Shown: positions 36,090 through 50,350 of the stretch, piece by piece | Layout: every line of letters begins with the position of its first letter | Position numbering within the stretch: the first letter of the stretch is position 1 | From: Dolomedes plantarius | Taxonomy: Eukaryota; Arthropoda; Arachnida; Araneae; Dolomedidae | Reading direction: 5' to 3' | Assembly: GCA_907164885.2 (NCBI GenBank) | Contig: OU015496.1 | Location: 165,403,941 to 165,467,940 of the forward strand | DNA length: 64,000 bases | Made by a program: the position numbers and the translations under genes | Notes under the pieces: model-generated | The model's database searches: none | What the model was told of the DNA's origin: nothing | Seen by the model: the letters and a program-made list of their open reading frames with translations, nothing else

Positions 36090-36375
36090 AGAGAAAAAAT
36101 TGTTATCTTATCAATGGAATTACTTTTAGAATATCATTCAGTGAGAAGCTGGAGGAAGGGCAAAATTTGTGGAGTGCTCGCAAGTTGTGTCGCCAATACT
36201 GTCGCTTCGGCACGGACGATGTTCCAAACGACAGTTACTGCTGTGCGAAAGGCTGGGGGTGGTCGACCGCAAGAAAATAACTGCCACCGATGATCGCTTT
36301 ATCGTTGTACAGGCTAAAGAGATCGTCGACAAACGGCGACAGCCACTGCAAAGCAGTTGAAGAGAAGTTCAAGAT
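36090..36375 (+). pseudogene. Tc1-like transposase N-terminal fragment
   Basis: Broken frames give SEKLEEGQ, VVDRKKITATDDRFIVVQAK and RRQTATATAKQL-like text, the usual link between the two helix-turn-helix units of a Tc1 transposase. No catalytic domain or TIRs follow; an old fragment. Confidence 0.45.
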
Positions 36376-36663
36376 GCCAGGTTTCGCGGTTTTTTAAAAC
36401 ATCAAAAACCATTTTTCTAGTAATTGAAATGTATGAAACGTATAAAAAATTATCTTTCACAAAACAAAAACCACGGTACGGACAGAAACTTGTCCAAACC
36501 GATAAAGAATACGAGAAAGAAAAGGTCGGGCTCGAGTAAATAGAACAGAAACAGGATCAGATGCTGCTCGACCCGAGTTAATAGAATAGAAAATAGGACC
36601 CAGCAGATCTCGTGCAAATCTCTACACAATAGAGTTCAAACCAAGACAATTACAATGGCCATC

Positions 36664-37987
<1,324 letters not shown>

Positions 37988-38612
37988 TATATATATAAAC
38001 ATATGTGTGTATGTTTGTTCCAGCATCACTATGGAACGCCTAGAGCAATTTCAACCAAACTTGGTACACATACATCACTTACAATCTGGAAATAAACACT
38101 GGGGGGGGGAAGACACCCCTAGCATCCCTAGAGGGATGGAGGCACATGTAAAACTAATCGAAAACGACTGATATTAGTGTCGATTGCATAGTTTTCGGAG
38201 TCCCTGAGATGAATAGTGACACTCCCGATGCCGTTTAAGTGCTAGTTCTGCCACCATCAGCATTGGGGGGGGGGGGATATAAAATGTCCAAAATTATCGA
38301 GAATAGTGGGAGTGTCGAATCCATAGTTTTCGGGGTCGCTGAGATAAACAGAGACACTCCCAATGCCGTATAAGTGCAAGTTCAGCCCCATCAGCATTGG
38401 GAGGGGGGGGGAAGGCGAAGGGGATATAAAATGTTCAAAATGACCGAGAGTAGGATCGAATATATAGTTTTCGAGGTCGCTGAGACGAATAGTCACTGTC
38501 GATTCCGTTTAAATACAAGATTTTACACTGTTAAGTAGAATTCATTCCTTTTCCTGTGTAATAAAAAATTGGGATAAATAAATACCTGGACAACGCCGGG
38601 TAAACAGCTAGT
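37988..38612 (+). mobile_element. Helitron-like element, family D
   Basis: Begins TATATATATAAACATATG and ends CCTGGACAACGCCGGGTAAACAGCTAGT; CCTGG/CCGGG form a short hairpin about 8 bases before CTAG. Inside, 38188-38540 holds about 2.5 tandem units of 135-141 bp, each starting ATAGTTTTCG and containing ATCAGCATTGGG plus a G tract. Non-coding. Confidence 0.65.
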
Positions 38613-39520
38613 TATCTATAAATACCACTGTAGACTGGGAAAGAACAAACTATGGCCTACGTAGTGATGAAGAGATGCGACCCAATCTCGCGGAACAGTT
38701 GTTCAGTCAGTGACATCTAAAGCACCTCGGTTTAATCTATGAGACGACGGATATATCAAGACGGTAGAACGGGATAAAACGGAAAAATATATTTAAAAAA
38801 TGAGCAAAATGTCAGCAGTTAAAGAAAAAACAAATCAAAGGCGGTATCCCTGAATAACTGCATACCTCCACCCGGGTAAAGTGACTTTGTCAAGCATGGA
38901 CGCGACAGATGAATTGTGAATACCGAATACTTCTCGCCGTTATTTTGCACCGATTTCCCGTTTATTGAAGTAACCTACCCTGCATTTGTTTTTATAATTA
39001 ACAGATTCAAGTATTGAATTGCATTTTTTTCTTTTCTGAGGGTTAACTTGGAAAATACTGTTTTGACTTAAATCAGAAGAGTAGAAATTTCAGTTTCGCA
39101 GTTGCGACTGTTTACCTCATATGCCTCCAAACAAGCATGTTTCAACCTACGCAGTTGCCAGACCGGTTTTCTCTGACGCTAGCAACGGATCAAACGCCTG
39201 AAACACATGGTTTAGTACAGTCGATTCATAGCCACCTGTTTTCGTGTGTCAAAAGAGAATAGAATCTCTTAAACCATCAATCGCAGACTAGTCTACCTCA
39301 CTCATGTACGATAGAACTGCGATCTCGCTTGGAGAACCAGGGGCATCGTAAGCCGACGACTGGCCAAGGGAATTCTCCCCCCTCCCCCTCAATCACACAC
39401 ACGCACAACTTTTTTTCAGTCCTGTATCGGACATAGGATTAAAATTGTAGTTTCAACAAACACTGTATACTATGGCTGTAATCTCAGATATACACATTTT
39501 TGCAACTACTTCAAAGGATC
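38613..39520. other. no recognised gene or element
   Basis: Nothing identified. Confidence 0.5.
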
Positions 39521-39528
39521 TTCCTAGA

Positions 39529-39901
39529 CAGTGTTGCCAACATGGGGGTTTTCCCCCTAAATTTGGGGGTAAGTTAGACGAAAAGGGGTGTTTTTAGGGC
39601 CCCATTTTTTTAGGGGCATTTTGTGCGGGGAACATTTTTTAATATTTTGTACAATCGAGACGCGTTTTTTTATTAGATTATAAGTTCCATACATATGTCA
39701 AATGTAAATAAACCTCCATTTCATTATGTGTGTATTTTCTATTAAATTCCAATTTATCTCTCAAGCAGGATGCCTATTTGGAACCAGAATTTCTTTTAGG
39801 AAGGTCTAGGGTGATCTCAAGTTGGTGTTAGGGGGAAACAGGGGGATTTCGAGATGGCGCTAGGGAGGGGGGGGGGCGCTTCGTAGAGGTTGGCAACACT
39901 G
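39529..39901. mobile_element. hAT-type MITE, 373 bp
   Basis: TIR CAGTGTTGCCAAC and complement GTTGGCAACACTG, with a perfect 8-bp TSD TTCCTAGA (39521-39528, 39902-39909). G-rich interior, no coding capacity. Confidence 0.93.
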
Positions 39902-39909
39902 TTCCTAGA

Positions 39910-40790
39910 CAGGAAGCTACTTCCCCTTTCAAGGTCAGTGGCTTGATTTCTTACCTATCATTACAGCCCTTTGAGCCAATTTTTGCGCACACCTTATTGG
40001 TACTTTACCACTTGATCATAGAAGCTAATGTAATATCGAAACAGCCGGAAACTGGACACCCCTTTTTTATTACCAAATCCTACTTTACCTATAATCATAA
40101 CAAAATCTGGTATCCATGAGAAACTGATAGAAACTCTTAAATAATCTCCCACTTATAAACAGGCTTTATTTCAATTTAGCTTTGAGAGGAATGAACAGTC
40201 CAATATAGAACAATTTTCTATAAACTGTTATACGATATGAAATCATATAAATAACAAATAGTCTATGCAAGTGCATGCTCAACCCTTAAAATACGTGATT
40301 TACGAAATGACGTATCGAAACGGTAACACTTATGTTTTAACTAAAAAAAATGCTTGGCTCTCTATATCCAACTCTTAGCCCTAGTGCTGCCGTGGCACAA
40401 TAATTGAAGGGGCTAAGGCGGGTGCAGTCCCCTTCAGACCTATATATATTTGTTGCATTCTTCAAATGAGTACTTCCACCTTCAGATATTACTTTCAAGT
40501 ATTAAGGGGGGGGGGGGAGGGGATCTTTACCAGAACCATTTTATTTCGAATATTTGCAAAATTTTGTATCTGTTAAGTTTTTACTATCTCTTGAGCATAT
40601 GTGATTTAACGAATGGGTCAGTCTAATAGCAATAAGAAAGACAAAAGTAGGATACAAACGGAAACGAAATTTTCAGAAATTCGAAAAAAGAAACTTAAGT
40701 TGAAGAGGAGACAGAATTTTAGAAAATTTAGATCGCACCACTTTGAAGATAATAGCGACTTATTTAAAGGATAATTTTACGACTTGGGTA
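39910..40790. other. no recognised gene or element
   Basis: Contains a 12-base G run near 40507; nothing else identified. Confidence 0.45.
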
Positions 40791-40794
40791 TACT

Positions 40795-40950
40795 TTTGCT
40801 GTCAAGTCATAAGGGGCACTGTTGGTTCACTTATATGGTGTACCATCATAAAGTAGCCAACAAAATTTCGCAGTGGATGGTTGAATGTCTTGAAGACAAG
40901 CAGTGCCTGCCACATTGGAGAAAAAAATTGTATGAAACCTATTGATTCAA
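40795..40950 (+). repeat. dispersed repeat family R, part
   Basis: GGTTCACTTATATGGTG, AGTAGCCAACAAAATTTCGC and GCCACATTGGAGAAAAAAATTGT align with 35988-36095. Confidence 0.55.
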
Positions 40951-41270
40951 AACAAAAAACTTAACATTTTTAAAGCTTCAAATTTTATGAAAAGAAGAAT
41001 TTGTAATTTTCTCATATTCTTTTTTAAATACTAATCTTTGAAACATCATTTTAGAATCAGATATAACACATCAATAGGAAGTCTATTACACCTAATTTTT
41101 AGGGCATGAATCAAGGCAAGATGTGACTGTGCCATTATATAACATAATTCCTTCAGTATTCAATTCCATAAAGTGAATAACACAGGGCTAGTTGCACATA
41201 ACTTCAATGATTTTAAATAACTAAGTAGTACCTACTTTTTTTCCGACCGCGGAGGCACTTGTCGCTAGAC
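40951..41270. other. no recognised gene or element
   Basis: AT-rich spacer. Confidence 0.45.
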
Positions 41271-41274
41271 ATTT

Positions 41275-41505
41275 GCCTGTAAGTACGACGCGAGACAGCT
41301 GGCCATTCGTTTAAGGGGGCACCATATAGGTGGCCAGCACTACCCTCTACAAGCCGTTCCTGTAATTTAGAACTGAGTCAAGTGACAAGACCGGTACACT
41401 TGACTCCGCACCTCCAGAGCTAAATCTAAGAACTTGGGGGGGCATTGCAGCCACAAGATTTTTCTTGCACCAGCCGCCAAAAATCTGTCGTGGTAGATAC
41501 TTAAT
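41275..41505 (-). repeat. dispersed repeat family R, inverted copy
   Basis: The reverse complement matches 33240-33440 (GTGGCTGCAATGCCC; GGAGGTGCGG; CACTTGACTC) and, at its end, the GCTGGCCACCTATATGGTGC block of 35985. Confidence 0.65.
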
Positions 41506-41542
41506 CCATGTCAAAGGTACATATTTAATCCATCCACCAAAG

Positions 41543-41739
41543 CAGTGATTCTCAACCACTGTGCCACCATTACGAATACTCATATATAAGCGATGTCAGA
41601 CAAGTAGTTCAATCAGCTCCAACCTTTCTATCGGGGACTGGCTGAACCAGTGCGCATGACTATTACAATTCTGGACTTTTAAATCTGGATCACGAAATGA
41701 GAGTAGCATTATCATTTTTATGCCCAAATATAAATGAAG

Positions 41740-41819
<80 letters not shown>

Positions 41820-42078
41820 TTAAAATTTTTAAAAAAAGGCTCAAATTTCGCATTAAATGTAATTTGTAGTTAAATCAACATTTTGTTTACTTTGTAATGC
41901 AATTTCATTTTATATTTCAATGAAAATTATTTCGTACGCTATTTTTACAAAATATATTATAGATACATCAATCAATTATCCAGTAAAATTCTTTTATATA
42001 TATCTTATTGTTAGTGTGCTGCCAAACAGTTAAATTATTAAAAGTGTATAGTAATGAAAAAAAGGTTGAGAATCACTG
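41543..42078. mobile_element. hAT-type MITE with TA tract, 536 bp
   Basis: TIR CAGTGATTCTCAACC and complement GGTTGAGAATCACTG; flanks CACCAAAG / CCTCAAAG (8 bp, 6 matching). TIR kin of 17564-18181. A (TA)n tract fills 41743-41815. Confidence 0.82.
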
Positions 42079-42086
42079 CCTCAAAG

Positions 42087-43333
42087 TATAGTGTTCTAGT
42101 CCCATTTAAAACAGAATCCTGAGTGCACTAATCCTAGTCTATTTAGAATGTGTAAGTTAAATTTAACAATATTATTTCTTTTAGTATGTTCATTGAAGGT
42201 TTGAAACTAGAAATAAGATTAGATATAAATCGTTATATATATATATATACACATACATACACACACACATAATATCTAAGACAAAACCTAAGGCAGTCAG
42301 TTCTAAAACATATAAACCAAGGGAAACATTCACACTCATGTAATACTAAATATGTGAATACCAGTTTTCAAATTGTTGAAGCCTCATTTCTGAAATGAGG
42401 CAGATATATCACTTAGTCTAACAGAAAAACAATACATGATAAACTGTAAACCACTTTTGTTGAGCTCATTCTTTAATACTACATTCAAGGAAAAAATAAG
42501 GACAGACTATTAAGATTAACACCCCTTCCCCAGATGCTTAAAAAAATCAGATGAAATAATGCAAATTTTCATACAACCTCTTCTAGAAAGTAATTCTGGC
42601 AGTGTTAGTGTAGCAAACTGCATTAATGTGCTAAGAAAATGTAATCTGAAATGCAAGGGCTCAGAGTAATTAAAGATAGAAAAATCATCCAAATGAAGCG
42701 TTGGTGCAAACACAACACTGGCTGCTTACAATAATAATGAATAGATATGTTTCTTCATTTGAAACTAATATGGAATACTTTCTTAGATGTAGCTTTACAA
42801 TATCATGGGCAAAAAATTAAGCTCAATGTTTTTTAAGATCTACATTCTACAAAATGTTTTAACACAGAGATTTTAATAAGCATAAAATCTTAAATGTTCA
42901 CAAAATGGCAAAATTATTTTTCTTAGAGATAACAATATATATATTTAATTTAAAATGGCTGCCTGACATTCACAGAAATTAAAAAATTTAAAAAGTAAAA
43001 AAAAACAAGACCAAGAACACATTTTCATTCCAAAAATTCTTATCTCATTACATAATTGGGTATAATTTTATCTTAGAGAAACTAAAATTTCATCACATCA
43101 GATTTTTCAGTTATGATTAGTAAATAAATTCTTTATTATGACACAAAAAGTAACTGAAGCAACCAATAACATCTCATAAAAACTCACAGCTTCAAAATAT
43201 GTTTGAAAAATCTTCTGAGAGATAATTTGAAAGAATGAAAGAATATAATAAATTTCATGTTATATGTTGGCAAACAATTTTTCTGTGATGTTAAATGAAT
43301 TTAAAAAATCTGTAATAGATGAAAGATTAGCTT

Positions 43334-43367
<34 letters not shown>

Positions 43368-45300
43368 GGGGGGGGGGGGGGCAGCAAAATATATTACTGA
43401 TTATTAAGGACTAAAAGAGGCAATATTATATCACGTACAAAAGCTTGCAAATATTTATAACATAAGGCTACCGTGACAAGAATTACTTAGGAAGATGCTA
43501 TTCAGAGTGATAAACTATGGTGAAAAGATCTTTTATAAATATATTTGCCTTATTTCAAGTATAAGGAACAAATACTGTTGAAAGAGGTAGCTAAATGTAA
43601 CAATCACAACCAACTTGAACATGGAACTTGTCATTTATATTTATGAGATGAATACTTTAGATTTGGGCCCGTTTTAAAACAGACGAGTACTAAATCATTA
43701 AGTGTTAAATACCTAAGGTTTAAAGAAAATTCATATAATTTTTTTTAATTATTATTATTATTCGTGAGAAGATAGTAATAAAACTAGATAAAAAGAAGAA
43801 ATATTTTTCTTTTAGTTGCCAAATTAACACAATACTCTTTAGCCACGTTCAATTATCTGAAACTGGGCAATATTGATATAAGCTAGAATATAAAATTTAC
43901 TGTTAATATTTCGAGATTTTTTTAAAACCTTTTTTAATACCGTTTTTTTACGTACTTAAGAGAGGAAAAAAATACTCTGTCATTTATTCTCTCGAACTTC
44001 ATAATCACTAAGTTATCAAATACAATCTTCTCATATACGGTACATTTTAAATTCTCATCTACTAAGCGGCAGAATAAACTTGGCAATTAGCGAACTTAAC
44101 AATAAGACTGCTTTAAATAACGGACAGCTGATCGCGTCAGTCTCACGCCTCTCAGCGACGAATTATAAAATTGACATCCACGTGTTCATAACCGGTTATT
44201 CTCATAGACTCGTCCATTTCAAGTACTTTAAATCAGCACTGATATTGCATCAAATTAAATTGGAAATTTCACTCACCTCTAACAGAAAATGAATCAAAAT
44301 ATAAACGTCACCACGCCGCCTTGCAGATTACTGTGGACTAATTTATATACATCAAAACTCTTTGCAAAAATACTCAAATGTTTTTCCAAGAAAAACGTAG
44401 AATGTGCTACAAGTTTTATAGACTTTACATAGGCCTCGCGACAGACATTTAACCCCGAATTAAAAGGGAAGTTTGAGAGCTGCTTTAGAGATGCAAGACA
44501 CTACTCACAGCGATCTCAGTAAATGTTTTGGTTAGACCAATGAAACGTAATCGTTTTTCACATTCCTCTCATTGAAAGGAAGCTGTTCCCAAAACTGTGC
44601 ATAACCCCCCATTTTACTGAAACCTGTTTCGTCTGCCATGTGCATTATTTACATTGCATATTGCTGTCGATCAATCGCAGATGAGTTCTTTTTTTAAATT
44701 TTCAAGATACTTTTGTGTACTAGATCATAGTACTCGAAGACACATAATTTTAGTAAATTTTGTGCCAAGATCTCAGTGTTTTTCACCTAAGTGATATATA
44801 GTGAAAATATGAAACGCTGCGGTGTTTCTATGTTGTACGACAATGGTGTTGCCAGAGTGAAATTATTTTAAGGAATCCTATGATGCTCGGACTTTTAAAT
44901 CATTTATCAGAGTACAATGTAACTTATTTGGTCGTTACTACTCATGTCTAAATACACAGTTAATTACACATCTATATAATGGATATATATTTTTTTGTAT
45001 CTATCATTCCAAGCTACAAGTTTGTCAATGGCGATTATATTATTGTTTTGAATCCATATTCCCTATAAAAACTACATATCATAGTTAAATATTTAAATAA
45101 ATTGAATTTAATGCTATTGATAACTTTACGTTTTATATTCTAAGACACTGAGAAATTTTTACATTTATGGGTGGCACAAATCAACCGATTTTTGAACCAG
45201 TTGATAGATGATACTACATTAGTCAGAATGATTGCTTCATAAAGTAATATTTCACGTTGGAATAGTTATAGACACAATTTGTTCTTATGTATGTTTATTG
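42087..45300. other. TE-poor AT-rich region, possible host gene territory
   Basis: No mobile element recognised apart from a T(n)G(n) tract at about 43335-43381. On the minus strand TATATAAA (44342-44349) lies about 70 bases before a consensus splice donor GAG|GTGAGT at 44276, compatible with a short 5' exon of a leftward gene. This is only suggestive. Confidence 0.3.
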
Positions 45301-45308
45301 CGAGAGCT

Positions 45309-45746
45309 ATGATTGTGAGTTCTGGCTTTCCTTACGGCATAATTGGCGTTTTCTTTATTGCAATCATCGTCAGCTGTCTTAGAGTTAATACTGGTAAGTT
45401 CTTACATATATATAATGAAGAAGTTAAAATTTTGAATTAAAATTCTAATTTATGTATTTCATGAGTAACAGGAAATTATTTTTGTCCAGAGTCGTTTTTC
45501 TGAACACTAAAATAATTCATTTATTAGTTAAAATTAAATAACAAATGTTCATCTTTCAACTTGTTTTTACAATATTTAACATGCATGTTATATTTCTTTT
45601 ACTTAGAGTTATCTAACAAACTTACTAATATGTATGAAGTAAATCATTTCGTCCTCATATATTATTTTAGAAAACTTTTGCTTCTAAGTGCTTTAGTTAT
45701 ATTTATACTCAGAATTTTGAGAGAGAGGATTTTACTCAGACTTTGA
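45309..45746 (+). CDS. candidate two-exon small membrane protein
   Basis: Exon 1: ATG 45309 encodes MIVSSGFPYGIIGVFFIAII... ending at 45393, a hydrophobic segment directly followed by the consensus donor GTAAGT. Exon 2: after a pyrimidine-rich acceptor (TTTCTTTTACTTAG) at 45606 the joined frame stays open to TGA at 45746. It gives a second hydrophobic stretch (KLLLLSALVIFIL) and a basic end (RILRERILLRL), about 75 residues in all with two likely membrane spans. I do not recognise the family. An alternative acceptor lies at about 45672 (TTATTTTAG). The phases fit, but short AT-rich frames like this can arise by chance and no promoter or polyadenylation site is clear. Confidence 0.25.
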
Positions 45747-45749
45747 GAT

Positions 45750-46740
45750 GATTATTTAAAATTTTTAGATTTAAGAACAGCGCAAGAATGTTGTTGAAGC
45801 AAATATTTAGAAATTAATTCTAATACTATTTACATTATGAGTTATTTTATGTGACGTGTATCTATGTTATGTTTTATTCATCAATTGGGGATAACTCATA
45901 ATTATTCAAATTAGCTAATTATCTCTACACACAGATTTTATATTTCATACCTCCAAACACTTGCAGTTTATAAATCTATTGGAAACATTGCTGATTAGAG
46001 CAGTCTCTATGACTCAGAAAAATTCAATAAGTATTTATTTAAATATTTCCCTATCTTTTACACTAGTTGATTAGCTGTTATTGATTACAAGTCTTTTATA
46101 ATGTACTTCAGCATGTTTCAATCTAAATTAACTCTGGTAAAATTTTAAGAAAGTTGTATGTTGACAAGTGCACTACAAGAATTCACACACATAATGTATA
46201 TGTGTGTGTTGTTATTTTAATCTATTTTTAGATATCTAGAGAAGTTATATATTTTAATATGCTGTTTCTGTATATTACTGATACATGGAACATATATGTA
46301 CATCACTTACTAGTTTACCTCTATTATTAGTACATTATATCTAATAAAACTCCCAGTGCAAGAATTTTAATTTCCAACTTATCAGCAAAAAAATTATTAA
46401 ATTCAATGAAATATTAAAATTCACATGCAAGCAACATATATCCTACTATTACCTTTAAAGAATTGACTTTATTGGAGATTTTGCAGATTCATATAGTCTA
46501 CATCTTAAAGTAAAAATATTGCTTTTATTTTGAGAGACTGTTCAAAAAGTATTTATTATATAAAAGTATTAATTTTTATCATCATTGTAAAACATTTTTT
46601 ATTTCATTAATTAAAAAAGTAACTCTTTTTTTCAGTAATAGTATAAATGTATTTACAATTATCTTTAAATTGTTAACATTGAATGCATGTCAGTGTATCT
46701 ACAAAAAACAAACTATACTATATAGCATTAAATAACTATA
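45750..46740. other. no recognised gene or element
   Basis: AT-rich, including a palindromic ATATGTGTGTGTT/ACACACATAATGTATATG patch near 46185. Confidence 0.45.
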
Positions 46741-46744
46741 CTAT

Positions 46745-47512
46745 ACTAGCTGAAAACCCGTACTTCGCTACGGAGCACATTCAAATTAAATACAACGGTC
46801 AATGTATGCAATTCATGCCAAATATATATATATATATTATATGATAAATACGACGATCAATGTATACAATTGATGTAATATATATATATATATATATATT
46901 TATAAGAAAATTGTAAAGGATAATTTTATAGAAAAAATTAATGTAGAAGAAAATATTCAAATTAAATCTAATATAAAGAATACTAAAGAATATAGTACAG
47001 TTTGTAGAACATTTCTTTTACTGTATTTTAATATTTTTTTGGATAATGTCCAATCATCTGCCGCATTAGCAAGGAAAAAAAATATTTTTTGTTTATTTAG
47101 TTGTTATGCATATGACGATAAATTTATTTAAAGTACCAGAAAAAGAAATCACCTGATCAGCATTTAATAAATTAAATTCTAAAATTTAATCTTTTAAAAA
47201 TTCACTAAAAATCAGGAAATGGAGGTAAAGATTCGAAAAAAATTTCATTTTAAAGGAATTTTTAATGATCTTTTTCGTGATATAAATTTTATAACCCTCA
47301 AAGTATTATTTTAAATGCAAACATAAAAAAAGTTTAAAAATTTAATTTTAAAAAATCTAAGAAGAATTTTTTAAAAATCTTTCTTAGTGCACCCCCTACA
47401 CTATAAGAAGAATCCCCATGGAAAATTTCAGCCCTTCAGGTCCAGCGGTTTGGTCTGTGCATTGTATGTCAGTGAGTGAGTCAGTTACGGAACTGCTTTA
47501 TATATATAGATT
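46745..47512 (-). mobile_element. Helitron-like element, family B
   Basis: Minus strand: 5' end AATCTATATATATAAAGCAG at 47512, 3' end CTACGGAG-type hairpin then TTTTCAGCTAGT at 46745. Same family and orientation as 8370-9027. It contains two short TA tracts. Confidence 0.75.
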
Positions 47513-47807
47513 ATATAGCACAGTGGTCCCTACCGCTCACTAGGGGGCGATTCAAGCTTTCATGGTGGGTGGTGGAAATTTTTATTCACTGTTACAAATT
47601 TTATTCATTCTCTATATATCGAATATACTGCTAATACATTCGCAAGTTTGACTTTTTAAAATATACTTTTGCAATTTACTTTTGAATTCAATCTCTAAAC
47701 TTGGATTACAGGTAATAATTCACTGGAAACTTCTCGAAGTATACTCGTGGATGAGGGTGCAACGAATTAGCTCCGTAGTCATCCGTAGCTATTTATGTAT
47801 ATATATA

Positions 47808-49025
47808 CACTCAAGAGCCAAAACATTATGACCACCTGTCAATAACGAGTTGGCCCACCTTTGGCACGCAACACAGCTTCAACCCGCCTTGGCATGGATG
47901 CCACAAGTCCTTGGTAGATGGCCGGAGACAGGTTGTACCAGATGTTTAAGCAACGGTCACGCAAATCCGAGATATTGCGAATTGGTGGTCTTTGAACTCT
48001 GAGCTTCCGTCCCATGACATCCCAAATGTGTTCTATCGGATTGAGATCCGGTGAGTTAGGCGGCCAGGACATTAACTGGAATTCAGCATCATGTTCCTGG
48101 AACCACTCCAACAGAATTTTAGCCTTGTGACACGGGGTGTTGTCCTGTTGGAACATTCCATTTCCAGCTGGAAAAACAGAGGCCATGTAAGGGTGCAACT
48201 GGTTCGCAATGATGTTCAGATACCCTGTAGCATTCATGGTTTGCTCTACCACAACCACGGGTCCCAGAGATGCCCAAGAGAATGTCCCCCAAAGCATAAT
48301 ACCGCCACCACCAGCCTGTGTATTACCTACTGTACATTGAAGGAGCAACAGTTCGCCTGGAAGATGGCATATCCTGACACGGCCATCAGCATGATGAATG
48401 ACAAACCGTGATTCATCTGACCAGGCAACTCTCTCCCACTGATCCATGGACCAGTCGCGATGTTCCCGGGCCCAGCGCAGGCGCAGTTGGCGATGATGCT
48501 TGGTCAGCAAAGGCAAAGAGTGGGACGTTTGCTGCGTAGCCCCATATCCAACAGTGTCCGCTGAACAGTGTGCTGCAATACTATTCTACTTGGCCCTGCA
48601 TTGTATTGGGTTGTCAGCTGAGCCACTGTCTGGCTCCGGTTTTGCTTCACCATGCGAGACAGTCTCCGACGACCTTTTTCTTTGATAGCGTGTGGACGTA
48701 CAACACCATGTCGTCTACTGCTGGTTTCACCATCACTCATCCACTTTGCATAAGTACTAACAACTGTAGGTCGCGAACAACCCACGAGTCGTGCAGTTTC
48801 GGAAATACTTGTTCCGAGCCTTCGAGCCATTACAATCTGCCCTCTATCAAAGTCGCTTAGATCCGCAGCCTTTACCATCACACACAGAAGTAAGTGAAAG
48901 AATGATTCTTCAGACTCTCCAGCAGCAGTTAAATACCACTTCCACCTGATCACGTGCCTTCCACGTCATCCAGCCGAATTCATTGCAAAATGTAGGTATG
49001 GTCATAATGTTTTGGCTCTTGAGTG
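47808..49025 (-). mobile_element. Tc1-like DNA transposon, DD36E, third family
   Basis: TIRs CACTCAAGAGCCAAAACATT and complement AATGTTTTGGCTCTTGAGTG with TA flanks (47806-47807, 49026-49027); the match extends through ATGACCA. 1218 bp, transposase on the minus strand with one frameshift. Confidence 0.95.
47839..48878 (-). pseudogene. DD36E Tc1-like transposase, single frameshift
   Basis: Starts at ATG 48878 ([16 protein letters not shown]) with two helix-turn-helix units ([34 protein letters not shown]). The frame shifts near 48504-48516, just after RSKRPT, and continues in another frame with AWSDESRF, MFQQDNTPCH and SPDLNPIEHIW (36 residues between second Asp and Glu), ending GGPTRY at 47839. 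The catalytic part is open for 225 codons. Apart from that indel no stop was found, so this is a recently lost gene. Confidence 0.93.
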
Positions 49026-49220
49026 TACATGAAGTATAAATAAAAAGATAAATTTAAGTACACATTTTTTGCCAACCCTCCCCTCTAATTTTTACTTTGC
49101 ACATGCGCTAAATTAAGTCACTGTCGATATACACTGGTTGGCAGTTAAGAAACTTTGCCATCAACAAAGATACAAAAGTGGGTGGTAGGTATTAAAAGGT
49201 TGACAATCCCTGAAATAGTA

Positions 49221-50160
49221 GTATGCTATATTAAATCAACAAATAAAATGCTGAACCCATGGGAGATTTATAGAAAATTTTTTTCTCCTGGTTTTCCAAA
49301 ATTTAGCTGGTTTTGGAGTATAAACTCACATTTTATGACAAAAGTGCCTTTACATATTTATTTTTTCGTCCATACGTTGTATTAATATTATATATATATA
49401 TAGGAAATTTTTTTTTTTTTTGGGGGGGGGGGGGGGAAAGAGCAGGTTTTCTTGTTTAATCCAGTACTTAAGGCCTGTTAAACTGTTAAAACAGTGATAA
49501 AGAGCAATATTTAATACTTAATGTGTACTCTTTGTGTATGCAGTGTTTGATGCATTAAGCTATACTTTATTTCAATTTACTAAATCTACTTTATAACATT
49601 TTGTATAATGTGTCAAGTATAGAAGGTACTAGCTTTGATAACAGTTTCAAATTTTTAAAATTTTTCTGATGAGTGATTTCTGACAAAAAATTGGCTCTAG
49701 CATTAATATAGGTTTAAATCAGCTTCGTACTCTGTATCTATTTGACTAGTTCAGCCCAATAGATTTCTTATACACTTAAACTGAATTGACAAAAGTTTAA
49801 AAATATTACTTTTGGTTTTGCTTAAATAGATTTTTTTTTTTAAATTGTAAAAGAATGAATTTTAAAATGTACAATACTGGAAATGTTTTATTTTTAGCCT
49901 TCATAACCAAAAGATATGTAGAAATAGTGTAGTTTTATAATTGTTACATACAATTTTTAATAGTAATATAAATTATTGGTCTACTTATTAATTAGAAATT
50001 ACTTGGAAGATATACATGCCTCATGGTCCCTTATCTCATAATTATACTTCACATTATTCTTTCCCATTTAAGATAATGGTAGAATGATGCAAACATTTTA
50101 TCCATCTTAGTTGCATCCTGTGTTATAATCGGAATAATTCTTTTAAGAGGGGAGGTAATA
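49221..50160. other. no recognised gene or element
   Basis: Contains a short TA tract (49386-49401) and a T run passing into a G run at 49410-49436. Otherwise AT-rich. Confidence 0.45.
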
Positions 50161-50162
50161 AG

Positions 50163-50350
50163 TATAGGTAGGTTGAGAGTTCTATGGTCAACTTTTGATA
50201 CTTTTGCTTTAGGACTAATTAGATCAGGACCTACAGTTTAAAGCCAAATTTGAATGGCTTCAAACATCCATGCCAGCAGAGGGACTTGAACCCACATGCT
50301 CTGGGGACTATTACTAGCACCCTAGCCATTTGGCCATTGCCTGATGGGGA
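50163..50350 (-). repeat. tRNA-derived SINE, same family as 21108-21285
   Basis: On the minus strand: box A-like TGGCTAGGGTGCTAG, box B GGGTTCAAGTCCC, then GGCATGGATGTTTGAAGCC and GGCTTTAAACTGTAGGTCC as in the other copy. Confidence 0.85.

Larger units (their letters stand above)
47521..49212. mobile_element. probable hAT element interrupted by Tc1
   Basis: Left end CAGTGGTCCCTACC, right end GGTTGACAATCCCTG, with GGTGGGTGGTGG / GTGGGTGGTAGG near the ends. The flanks ATATAGCA / AAATAGTA agree at 6 of 8 positions. Without the nested Tc1 (47808-49025) the host is about 470 bp and non-coding. The ends match only partly, so the call is tentative. Confidence 0.5.

Noticed and set aside
38188..38540. 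CRISPR-like array
   Set aside because: Units are 135-141 bp with no short repeat/unique spacer pattern, and the genome is eukaryotic.
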